14,444 bases of DNA from Mucilaginibacter sp. UBA4741. Lineage in GTDB: Bacteria > Bacteroidota > Bacteroidia > Sphingobacteriales > Sphingobacteriaceae. Below are positions 7,612 through 14,444 of this stretch, in pieces. The notes beneath the pieces were generated by a model, which worked only from the letters and a program-made list of their open reading frames with translations, did not search any database and was not told the origin of the DNA. The stretch lies in contig DHIR01000143.1 in assembly GCA_002403905.1 (NCBI GenBank), forward strand, positions 1 through 14,444, in the 5' to 3' direction. The translations under genes and the position numbers were made by a program. Positions within the stretch are counted from its first letter, which is position 1, and every line of letters begins with the position of its first letter.

Positions 7612-10104
7612 ATGACCCAAAAAATCCTGACTGGTATTTTTATACCATTGTTGCTTTTACAGCAGGTAAGTTTTTCATCCGCTATAAAAAACGGCATAAC
7701 GCATAACCGTGCCGCCAAAACAATTACCATAACCACGCCCGATAAAAGCCTGTCTATATTGATAGATTATTCATCGGGTTGTATCATCAAACAGCTCAAT
7801 ATAAAAGGGAATAATACTTTATCCCCATCGGGTATTTATAGTGGTGTGCAAACTAAAAGCGGCACGTTTTCGTCTGCCGACCATTTAAGCCAGGTACAAG
7901 CAACAGAAACAACCAATGGCGTTACGTTAAAAGGCATAAATTATGGTGATAATACTATCGGCATTAAAGAAACTTGGAGCTTTAAATTGGATGTCAATAA
8001 AATAGCATGGGATATTACCCGCCAATATAGCCAGGATACCCAATTAGAAGACATGGCTTTTCCAAAATGGAATTTTGCTGACCTGTCAGTTTGGAAAGGT
8101 GGCATTATTGATAATGGCGGAATGGTTTGGTGTAAATATCTAAAGCAAGTAAATGATACCTACGGTGTACATACCGGCGGGGTAACTTTTTGGAATGCCA
8201 AATCGGGCGATGCGTTAAGTATTAATGCCAAATCGGATGATGGCAATGCTATCGCCACTAAATATTCGCATAGCCCGAAGAATGAGTTCACCTGCACGCA
8301 ATTGGTAACTAATACCCCTTTAAATCAACGATATAATTTAAGCAGGTTTGTAGGTAAACGAGCCAATGTATTTGCTCCTTTTGAGGTAAAGAAAGGAACA
8401 GTTACCGCGCATTTTGTATTGCAGTATGTAGACTATTTTTTTAAATATTCAAGAGGTAAACTTACCGGCATTGATGCGGATGCCGTGCGGGAATTGCTAA
8501 ACACCACCGGGCGCTATGGTGTGGTTGACAATAATATTATAGGCGCAAACGGCTGGACAAGCAATTGGAAATGCCTGCACGAGCCATTTTTTGCTCAGAT
8601 TGGCTTGGCGGTGGATGATAAGAATTATACCCGTAACATGTCGTCAACCCTTAACCAGGAGCGCGACCAAGCCATGCTGCCTGACGGGCGCGTTTTATCG
8701 CGCTGGCATAATGTGCCGGGCGATGAGATACCGGGCACCTACAACGCTAAAACAGGCTATTATGAAACCGTATGGGGGTATACTGTAGACTCGCAAACCG
8801 GGTACGTGATAAATGCCAGTGAGCAGTTTGATATTACCGGTGATGTAGCGTGGCTCAAGTCGCACCAAATAAGTTGTGAAAAAGCGCTCGACTGGTTGAT
8901 TAAGCGCGATTCCAATAACAATGGCATATTTGAAATGGTAAACAACAATATTGCCGAACACAAAGCCAGCGACTGGATAGATGTTGTTTATGCCAGCTAT
9001 GAAAACGCTTTTGTTAATGCACAAATGTATGAAGCCTTAAACCATTGGGCCGATTGCGAAAAGATAATGGGTAACCAACAAAAAGCAGCTTATTATTCGG
9101 CTATTGCATTGCGGCTTAAAACTGCTTTTAATAAACCGGTTGAAGAAGGCGGGTTTTGGTTGGCAACTAAAAAGCAGTATGTGTATTGGCGCGATAAGGA
9201 TGGATCAATACATGGTGATAACCTGGTAACACCGGTAAATTTTGCAGCCATAGCTTTTGGTATATGCGATGACCCTAGCAGAATAGCTTTGATACTCGAC
9301 CAAATAGAACAGCGGGCCAAAGCAGAGAACCTGTTCCACTGGCCGTTATGTTTTGATTCTTTTAAAAGAGAAGAAGTACAAGGAGGCAACTGGCCGTTCC
9401 CACGATACGAGAACGGCGATATATTCCCTAGCTGGGGGTACCTGGGTATAAGGGCCTACGTTGGATATGACAAAAGTATCGCGCTAAAATATATCAATAA
9501 CATTTTGGCGCAGTATAAAAAGGATGGCCTATCGTCACAACGCTATAGCAGGGTTACGCAATTAGGACAAGGCGATGATATATTGGCCGGGATATGTACT
9601 ACCATAACAGCGCTTTACAGGGACATTTACGGCATCCGCCCAAAATGGAACCGGATGGGCTTAGAGCCCAACTTGAGTAGTAGCTTAAATGGTACTGAAT
9701 TTAATTATACCCTTCGCGACACCGTTTATCAGCTTAAATTGAGTGTAAATGATTATATAATGCGTACCAATACTTTTTCTATTAAAAGCAATGAAACATT
9801 TGGCGCATCAAGGGCTGGAAATAAACTAACTTATTATCATAATAATAGAGATAGCGCCTTATTAAAAGTTACCGCTGCTTCAAACAAACGTATTGATATG
9901 AATATTAATTCGTGGAATGAAAAACAAATCTCCTGGACCGTCACATCCCCCAATAAATATCAATTTACGGTTACGGGTTTGCAGCCGGGTTCGGCTCATC
10001 AATTGTGGGTGAACAATAAAGCACAATCTGTAAATGTAAAAGCTGATGGTAGTTTTACCGTTTCAAAAGTTTGTACCTCGGCCACTAAGTTTTTGATCAA
10101 ATGA
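7612..10104 (+). CDS. Secreted six-hairpin glycosidase-like protein
   Basis: 830-residue exported protein. The N-terminus MTQKILTGIFIPLLLLQQVSFSSA is a signal peptide with likely cleavage after SSA (residue 24). Residues about 30-275 are beta-rich, like the N-terminal supersandwich of many inverting glycosidases. About 290-675 is helical with repeated aromatic/acidic motifs (EQFDITGDVAWLKSH, 404-418; KASDWIDVVYASYENAF, 451-467; FPRYENGDIFPSWGYLG, 596-612), matching the (alpha/alpha)6 six-hairpin glycosidase fold. The C-terminal part (about 690-830) is again beta-rich. D454, D457 and E600 are candidate catalytic acids, but I cannot assign a GH family with confidence. Its ATG lies 4 nt after the PhyH stop, and its TGA overlaps the next gene's ATG by 4 nt, so the three proteins are translated from one message. 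Predicted to act in the periplasm or at the cell surface. Confidence 0.82.
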   Translation: MTQKILTGIFIPLLLLQQVSFSSAIKNGITHNRAAKTITITTPDKSLSILIDYSSGCIIKQLNIKGNNTLSPSGIYSGVQTKSGTFSSADHLSQVQATETTNGVTLKGINYGDNTIGIKETWSFKLDVNKIAWDITRQYSQDTQLEDMAFPKWNFADLSVWKGGIIDNGGMVWCKYLKQVNDTYGVHTGGVTFWNAKSGDALSINAKSDDGNAIATKYSHSPKNEFTCTQLVTNTPLNQRYNLSRFVGKRANVFAPFEVKKGTVTAHFVLQYVDYFFKYSRGKLTGIDADAVRELLNTTGRYGVVDNNIIGANGWTSNWKCLHEPFFAQIGLAVDDKNYTRNMSSTLNQERDQAMLPDGRVLSRWHNVPGDEIPGTYNAKTGYYETVWGYTVDSQTGYVINASEQFDITGDVAWLKSHQISCEKALDWLIKRDSNNNGIFEMVNNNIAEHKASDWIDVVYASYENAFVNAQMYEALNHWADCEKIMGNQQKAAYYSAIALRLKTAFNKPVEEGGFWLATKKQYVYWRDKDGSIHGDNLVTPVNFAAIAFGICDDPSRIALILDQIEQRAKAENLFHWPLCFDSFKREEVQGGNWPFPRYENGDIFPSWGYLGIRAYVGYDKSIALKYINNILAQYKKDGLSSQRYSRVTQLGQGDDILAGICTTITALYRDIYGIRPKWNRMGLEPNLSSSLNGTEFNYTLRDTVYQLKLSVNDYIMRTNTFSIKSNETFGASRAGNKLTYYHNNRDSALLKVTAASNKRIDMNINSWNEKQISWTVTSPNKYQFTVTGLQPGSAHQLWVNNKAQSVNVKADGSFTVSKVCTSATKFLIK

Positions 10105-10922
10105 AAATAAAAATACTTAGTCCGCAGTGGGGGCATGAGCATTTGGATATAGCAAAATTTCTTTCCAAGATCAAAGACGCTGGCTATGATGGTATTGATA
10201 CCTGGATACCATTGGATGCTAAGGATAAGCGAATTTTGTTTGATTATTTACAGCAGCATGAAATGTACATAGTGAGCCACCAGCATCGCGCTGAGGGCAG
10301 TACATTTAAAGATTTCAAGTCCTCATTTATTAAAGAGCTTTATGAGTGTGCGGAACCCGGCCCGCTGCTCATCAATTCGCATACGGGTAAAGATTATTTC
10401 TCTTTAGAACAAAACCTGGAGCTGGTTGATGCCGCCGATGAGTTTTCTGCAAAAACCGGTATCGCGGTAGCGCATGAAACGCATAGAGGTAGGTTGGGCT
10501 ACTCACCCCAAATCACTAACGAGGTTTTTAAACTGCGCCCAGATTTTAAAATTACTGCCGATCTATCGCATTGGGTGTGCGTTACCGAAAGTATTCTGGA
10601 AAATTTTAAAGACATTGTTGACGAAGCTATAAAACGCAGCATCCATATCCACGCACGAGTTGGATTTGAGGAGGGCCCACAAGTGGCAGACCCGGCGGCA
10701 CCCGAGTGGAAATATGCTTTGGATAACTTTCTTGCCTGGTGGGACAGCATAGTAGCGGTAAATGCACAATCAGGCCGGGAGATACTACCTATTACCACAG
10801 AGTTTGGGCCCGAACCCTACATGCCAAAGGCTCCGAATAGCGATAAGCCATTAGCCGATCAGTTTGCTATTAACTGTTTTATGAAGGACTTGCTTATTAA
10901 GCGTTATCATCAACACCGGTAA
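10101..10922 (+). CDS. Sugar isomerase/epimerase-like TIM-barrel protein (AP_endonuc_2 fold)
   Basis: 273-residue cytoplasmic protein of the xylose-isomerase-like TIM-barrel superfamily. Opening MKIKILSPQWGHEHLDIAKFL and KIKDAGYDGIDTW (23-35) are typical of strand 1/helix 1. The metal-binding set can be read as E126 (AHETHRGR), D154 with H157 (TADLSHW), H184 (HIHARVG) and E234 (TTEFGPEPY), the usual four-ligand divalent-metal site at the barrel mouth. Members isomerise or epimerise sugars, and relatives cleave 3-keto-glycosides or C-glycosides by elimination. ATG overlaps the preceding stop by 4 nt (ATGA), indicating coupled translation with the glycosidase-like gene. The 3' end overlaps the convergent AraC gene by 26 bp. 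Fold and metal site are well supported; the reaction is not. Confidence 0.87.
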   Translation: MKIKILSPQWGHEHLDIAKFLSKIKDAGYDGIDTWIPLDAKDKRILFDYLQQHEMYIVSHQHRAEGSTFKDFKSSFIKELYECAEPGPLLINSHTGKDYFSLEQNLELVDAADEFSAKTGIAVAHETHRGRLGYSPQITNEVFKLRPDFKITADLSHWVCVTESILENFKDIVDEAIKRSIHIHARVGFEEGPQVADPAAPEWKYALDNFLAWWDSIVAVNAQSGREILPITTEFGPEPYMPKAPNSDKPLADQFAINCFMKDLLIKRYHQHR

Positions 10923-11802
10923 TACTTTCTTCAGTATTACGATAAGATCTGGGCGATACACCATTTTTCTTTTTAAACAATTTGGAGAAATAAAACACCG
11001 ACTCAAAGCCGGTTTGATCTGCTATTTCATTAATGTTTAATGCTGTTGTTGTGAGCAGATCTTTTGCCCTATTAAGCCGTAAGTTTAGATGGTATTGATT
11101 TGGCGATTCGCCGGTGATCTGTTTAAACGCCTTGCGAAAAGATGAGTAACCCATGGGCAATTCCTTTGCCAATTTCTCCATGTCTAGCGTGTTTTCAAAC
11201 GACTCCTGGATAATGAATTTGGCCTTTGCTATTAATTTACCAACCGGGTCGTTGTTATATTCATCGTGGTGGGCTATCTCGTTGATAAACCCTAATATTT
11301 GTAAAGTTATGCCTGCAACCTGCTGCGGATATCCGGGTAGTGAAGCCTGAACAGTTTCAATCAGCTCCCTAAAGAGAATCAATATATCTTTATTCAAGCC
11401 TACGTTAACTACCGGGCTCTGCTTATCAAAAAAGCCGTTCTCCATGAGTTGTTTAACATAAAACCCATTAATACCTACCCAATATTCCTCCCAACCAGAT
11501 TTCGGGTCGGGCTTGTAGCGGTGCCAAACGCCGGGGTAAAGAAAAAAGCAAGTCCCGGCAACTACTTCTAATGGTTTTGTTAAGGCTGATCCGTAGATGC
11601 CTTTGCCTTTCGAAATAAAAACAATATAAAAATCATTTAAAATGCGTCCCCGGTTCCAGGTTAGCTGATGGCTTTGCGGATGCTCCTGGTTAGGGTAATT
11701 ATCGTTCGGTTCAATTTTCGAATATCCGGTGGTTGTAATATATAATCCCCACCGCTCTTCGGTTGGCGTTACATTAAGATATTTAAAATAGTTGCGCAGC
11801 AT
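10897..11802 (-). CDS. AraC-family transcriptional regulator
   Basis: 301-residue cytoplasmic DNA-binding protein. The N-terminal half (about 50-130) has the cupin-like ligand-binding pattern of AraC regulators, including a GTCFFLYPGVWHRYKPDP segment (83-100). The C-terminal 200-290 holds the double helix-turn-helix: first HTH around LDMEKLAKELPMGYSSFRKAF (206-226), second around LNINEIADQTGFESVFYFSKL (255-275), closing with FKKKNGVSPRSYR (276-288). No sensor or membrane domain, so it probably binds a small sugar in the cytoplasm. It is 14 nt downstream of the GH71/99-like gene on the same strand and converges with the dioxygenase-glycosidase-isomerase operon, so it is the likely activator of both units. 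Its targets are inferred from position only. Confidence 0.94.
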   Translation of the reverse strand: MLRNYFKYLNVTPTEERWGLYITTTGYSKIEPNDNYPNQEHPQSHQLTWNRGRILNDFYIVFISKGKGIYGSALTKPLEVVAGTCFFLYPGVWHRYKPDPKSGWEEYWVGINGFYVKQLMENGFFDKQSPVVNVGLNKDILILFRELIETVQASLPGYPQQVAGITLQILGFINEIAHHDEYNNDPVGKLIAKAKFIIQESFENTLDMEKLAKELPMGYSSFRKAFKQITGESPNQYHLNLRLNRAKDLLTTTALNINEIADQTGFESVFYFSKLFKKKNGVSPRSYRNTEESITGVDDNA

Positions 11803-11816
11803 TGTACTGAAGGCGA

Positions 11817-13118
11817 TTATTTTTGAGTGTCGCGTTCGGGCATTTTAAACACAAGCGGTTTTTCCTTTCTCAACATCTTCCCGGCCTCGCCCGTCAGCCA
11901 TAAATAAGTATCGGATGGTTTGCCGTCAAGATTGGTAAACGCGGTGCCGGTACTGGCGGCAGGTACCGGCGGATTATCCGTAACCTTAAATATAGCAGTG
12001 CCTTCGTTAACCTCATCAAACATGGCCACATAGATCATTGACGCACCTGCCGACATAGCGGTCGACAACATTTGCCAGTAAAAGCGTCCACCTTCCCTCG
12101 GTATGGAACCCACTGGTTTTATATCATCCGGAAACTCGTACCGGCTTAAATTATGCCAGCTAAAACCGGGATATACGCAGGGTACATAATCAATTTTATT
12201 ATCGCGGCACCATTTTATATCATCTATTACATCATCCCGGTAACGGTCCATATCATTATGCAACAAAGGCGAATATCGTTGTACGCTCCACGGCAGTACA
12301 ATATCGCATTGCTTTATTATTTCATGCAGATATGGGTCGGGCAAGCAATCAGCCCGTAATGTGCGCCAGGCATTGGGCACGCCAAGCATAACGGCGCACC
12401 CCCCATAAACAGGGTCGTTCTTTAAAAAGTCTATTACTCTTTCTAAACCAATGTTACGGGTATTATAAGGCCGGTCAGGAAACCCTACACCCCAGATGGC
12501 TACAATTGGTTTACCATTATGATGCAGATAGGTTTTTGCGCCCTCCTGATTAGTTACTTTAAGCTGGTCTACCAGGTATTTCCAATCTTCAATAATAGAT
12601 GAGCAATCCTCGCCTTTAGCGTTCAGGCCCGAAAGATCATACATAACAGCAATAGCTCTTTTGTATTTTGAAGCTGCCTCGAACGCGTTTTTGATAATAG
12701 CCAACGACTCGCTATCGTGTTTTTTATTTTTGGTTTCGCCAAAAAACCGTTGCATAAATACACCGTCTACACCATATTGCTGCATCCATTTAAAATGAAG
12801 ATCTGTAGTGCTTTTATCTGCCGAGCTAAAAAAGCGGGCTGTTTGCCCATTGGTTAGCTTAAAAGGTGTTTCGTAAGTTTTTTCATATTCGGTTACATCG
12901 GGCCACATATCAAGGCCAGATCGTTCTTCGTTGCCATACGCATACCGGGTAGCTTTTGTACCGTCACCCGCGGCCCTGAACCAGCCCTGATAACCGGCCA
13001 TTATTAACCCTTTATAAGATGGATATAAGGTGGTTTTATTGTGCCTGTTTTGGGCGTAGCTAAAGTTTGCTAATGATATTAATAAACATCCTAAAAAGGC
13101 TAGTTTCAATTTTGACAT
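11817..13118 (-). CDS. Secreted glycoside hydrolase family 71/99-like protein
   Basis: 433-residue exported protein. The N-terminus MSKLKLAFLGCLLISLANFSYA is a signal peptide, cleaved after residue 22; a cysteine at 11 lies in the hydrophobic core and is not a lipobox. The mature part is a TIM barrel of the GH71/GH99-like type: YKGLIMAGYQGWFRAAGDG (35-53), HFKWMQQYGVDGVFMQRF (108-125), and the C-terminal MFDEVNEGTAIFKV (366-379). E369 and E372 in DEVNEG align by pattern with the EWHEG acids of GH99 endo-mannosidases, which act through a 1,2-anhydro-sugar route. GH71/99 enzymes attack alpha-mannans or alpha-1,3-glucans; the substrate here is unknown. It is the first gene of a two-gene unit with the AraC regulator and has a plausible promoter and a leader hairpin upstream. 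Confidence 0.87.
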   Translation of the reverse strand: MSKLKLAFLGCLLISLANFSYAQNRHNKTTLYPSYKGLIMAGYQGWFRAAGDGTKATRYAYGNEERSGLDMWPDVTEYEKTYETPFKLTNGQTARFFSSADKSTTDLHFKWMQQYGVDGVFMQRFFGETKNKKHDSESLAIIKNAFEAASKYKRAIAVMYDLSGLNAKGEDCSSIIEDWKYLVDQLKVTNQEGAKTYLHHNGKPIVAIWGVGFPDRPYNTRNIGLERVIDFLKNDPVYGGCAVMLGVPNAWRTLRADCLPDPYLHEIIKQCDIVLPWSVQRYSPLLHNDMDRYRDDVIDDIKWCRDNKIDYVPCVYPGFSWHNLSRYEFPDDIKPVGSIPREGGRFYWQMLSTAMSAGASMIYVAMFDEVNEGTAIFKVTDNPPVPAASTGTAFTNLDGKPSDTYLWLTGEAGKMLRKEKPLVFKMPERDTQK

Positions 13119-13142
13119 AACAATCCGGTTTATAAAGGTTTG

Positions 13143-13170
13143 CCTATAGCATTAAATGCAGGTTTATAGG
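13143..13170 (-). promoter_or_regulatory. Bulged hairpin in the leader of the GH71/99-like gene
   Basis: CCTATA (13143-13148) and TATAGG (13165-13170) form an outer stem; GCATT and AATGC (13149-13159) form an inner palindrome, separated on one side by a 5-nt bulge. It lies 25 nt before the start codon and downstream of the predicted promoter, so it would be present in the mRNA. Alternatively the DNA symmetry is an operator, for example for the AraC regulator. Confidence 0.35.
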
Positions 13171-13186
13171 TGCTGCCAATATAAGC

Positions 13187-13219
13187 TAAAATTATACAAC
13201 CTGTAAAGCTTAATTACAA
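13187..13219 (-). promoter_or_regulatory. Putative promoter of the GH71/99-like - araC unit
   Basis: On the minus strand TTGTAA and TATAAT are separated by exactly 17 nt. The same -10 region also reads TAATTTTA, one base off the Bacteroidota -7 consensus TAnnTTTG. Transcription would start about 65 nt before the ATG at 13118, giving a leader that carries the hairpin at 13143-13170. The -35 box matches only 4 of 6 bases. Confidence 0.35.
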
Positions 13220-13405
13220 GCCGTTAATATAACTATCAACCAAATCATATTGTAAACCAAACCAATTGGATATAAAAGAGGTTTCGTCAGTAAGACTAGG
13301 GCCAACAATGCTGCCGAATCTTTTTACACAAAAAACTCGACTGCTTTTGGCAACCGCGTTTAATTTTAAAACAAGTATTTTGTTTATGATCCTAATAATA
13401 TAAAC

Positions 13406-13435
13406 GCAAAAACCCGGCTACTTAGTAACCGGGTT
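13406..13435 (-). terminator. Intrinsic terminator of the PKD-discoidin gene
   Basis: Arms AACCCGG (13411-13417) and CCGGGTT (13429-13435) pair perfectly, and inside them TAC and GTA can extend the stem past one mismatch around a TTA loop. On the minus strand the stem is followed by a run of T (complement of A at 13408-13412). It lies 27 nt beyond the stop codon at 13463, the expected place for the end of that transcript, and isolates it from the GH71/99-like unit. Confidence 0.78.
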
Positions 13436-13462
13436 AATACAAATTAAGATAGTTAAGCTATT

Positions 13463-14423
13463 TTATTTAAAGAATGCAAGCTCAGACATTTGGAATGCAT
13501 TTTTACTTGGAACAATCATGTCTGTAATTCTCCATCTGTAATAGCTATAAGCAGCAGGGCTGGCTATTGGGAAATACCACCATTTTCTAAAATGTGCATC
13601 TATCCCCGTTGGGCCATTCCCTTTTACGCCAAGATCAGTAGCCATATCATAAAAACCTTTTGCCAATATTATATGATCTAATACAACCCAGTTAAAACTA
13701 TCATTTGATCCTTCTATGTACCATTCTTTTGGGTCACGATCATTATTCGAGTCATTACCATTGCACAGTCCATAAATTTTTACTGTAACCGGAGCCGGAA
13801 ACTGAAGTGTAATGGTCTCTGGTGATTTTGGGAAAGCACTATAATAACCAAATTTGGTTGTTATGTTACCGTCTACCAATTTTGATGAGCCTTCGTTAAC
13901 ACCCTGAACTGTATTTTCGTTATTAGAAATTAAACTAGGATAAAGCGGATTATTATTAATGTACGATTGTGTAATATTAATAGCTATACCTTCTGTAGTA
14001 GCATTTCTGCTAAGTGAAGCAATTGAACCTTGATTAGTAGTTATTTGTACAGTTAAAGCGTTAAATGAGCCTATAGTATAATTTACTATTGGCGTTGGCG
14101 AAGTATCGGTAGTAACTTTATTTGTAACTCCGTCAGTAAATGTCCATAAGTATTTTGCCACAGTACCTTTTACCTGAGCAGAAAACTTAACCTGCCCGGT
14201 AACACCTGTTTTTACAGCATTTAATTTAATTATAGAATCCGGTACGATGTAAATATCAGTATACTTATGCGACACATTTCCTGATGTAGAAAAGGTTTTT
14301 AAATCAGTAGTGTACTTACCTGTTGCCAAGAACGTGTGAGTTGGATTTGCATCAGTTTTTAAGGTATCGTCACCAAATCTCCACTCCAGTTTAGTGTAGT
14401 TTTTAGATAGGTTAGTATACTTA
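13463..14423 (-). CDS. PKD and discoidin (F5/8 type C) surface protein, 5' part missing
   Basis: C-terminal 319-320 residues of a larger extracellular protein; its true start lies beyond the contig. Counting from the first genomic codon (14422), residues 10-60 form a PKD-type repeat (LEWRFGDDT ... PTHTFLATGKYTTDL), residues about 62-130 a second PKD-like repeat (KYLWTFTDG ... VNYTIGSFNALTVQI), and about 150-319 an F5/8 type C (discoidin) domain with EGSSKLVDGNITTKFG, KEWYIEGSNDSFNW and a C-terminal SYYRWRITDM ... MSELAFFK. Such domains bind carbohydrate or form spacers in Bacteroidota surface lipoproteins, including SusE-like glycan-binding proteins. A signal or lipobox cannot be checked because the N-terminus is absent. 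Reading on into 14424-14440 gives an apparent start MCIRDS, which is adapter sequence and must not be annotated. It may belong to the same glycan locus as its left neighbours but has its own terminator. Confidence 0.85.
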
Positions 14424-14444
14424 CTGTCTCTTATACACATCTCC
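14424..14444. other. Untrimmed Nextera (Tn5 mosaic-end) sequencing adapter
   Basis: CTGTCTCTTATACACATCT (14424-14442) is identical to the 19-bp Tn5 mosaic end used in Nextera library adapters, and the next two bases CC agree with the read-2 side of the adapter rather than the read-1 side (which continues GA). It lies at the extreme end of the window. It is library-preparation sequence assembled into the contig, not a genomic transposon end: no transposase or second end is present. Confidence 0.95.

Larger units (their letters stand above)
13119..13462. other. Spacer between the GH71/99-like gene and the PKD-discoidin gene
   Basis: No gene was found in this 344-nt spacer. It holds, from left to right, the leader of the gene ending at 11817 with a hairpin (13143-13170), a putative minus-strand promoter (13187-13219), a CCAATTGG palindrome (13262-13269), and the intrinsic terminator of the gene to the right (13406-13435). 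The stretch from about 13275 to 13400 shows nothing I can name. Confidence 0.7.

Noticed and set aside
8695..9024. Minus-strand frame of 109 codons inside the six-hairpin glycosidase gene
   Set aside because: It is antisense to a clearly coding gene with good domain structure and has no protein family features; a shadow frame.
14424..14442. Tn5 mosaic end as evidence for a genomic transposon
   Set aside because: The sequence is at the very end of the contig, has no transposase or partner end, and continues with adapter bases; it is a library artefact.

Overview
The window looks like chromosomal DNA of a Bacteroidota species, most likely Sphingobacteriaceae (Mucilaginibacter/Pedobacter type). 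The reasons are moderate-to-low GC, AT-rich spacers, no strong Shine-Dalgarno sequences, an alginate-export-type porin beside an assimilatory nitrite reductase, and a polysaccharide-utilisation-like set of secreted glycosidases with an AraC regulator. The genus is inferred from protein style, not from a marker gene.

Region 1 (1-5811, minus strand) is a nitrate/nitrite assimilation operon read in the order nirB, nirD, outer-membrane porin, narK. Nitrate or nitrite would cross the outer membrane (porin, inferred) and the inner membrane (NarK). NirBD then reduces nitrite to ammonium in the cytoplasm. The operon runs off the left edge inside narK; a nitrate reductase is not visible and would be expected beyond it.

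Region 2 (5812-6794) holds an AT-rich regulatory spacer with a 12-bp tandem repeat and a 13-bp palindrome, a possible frameshifted small gene (6086-6210), a 116-residue protein of unknown function (6266-6616), and a putative promoter for the next operon.

Region 3 (6795-13118) is a carbohydrate-related gene set in two convergent units. The plus-strand unit encodes a PhyH-type Fe(II)/2-oxoglutarate dioxygenase, a secreted six-hairpin glycosidase-like protein, and a TIM-barrel sugar isomerase/epimerase-like protein, with spacings of 4 nt and then a 4-nt overlap. The minus-strand unit encodes a secreted GH71/GH99-like glycosidase followed 14 nt later by an AraC-type regulator. The two units overlap tail to tail by 26 bp. 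Together they suggest sensing and breakdown of an unusual glycan or glycoside in which an oxygenase takes part. The substrate cannot be read from the sequence.

Region 4 (13119-14444) has a spacer with a good intrinsic terminator, then the 3' part of a minus-strand PKD plus discoidin (F5/8 type C) surface protein. The last 21 bases (14424-14444) are not genomic: they match the Nextera/Tn5 transposase adapter, so the contig ends in untrimmed adapter and the apparent start of that last gene is an artefact.
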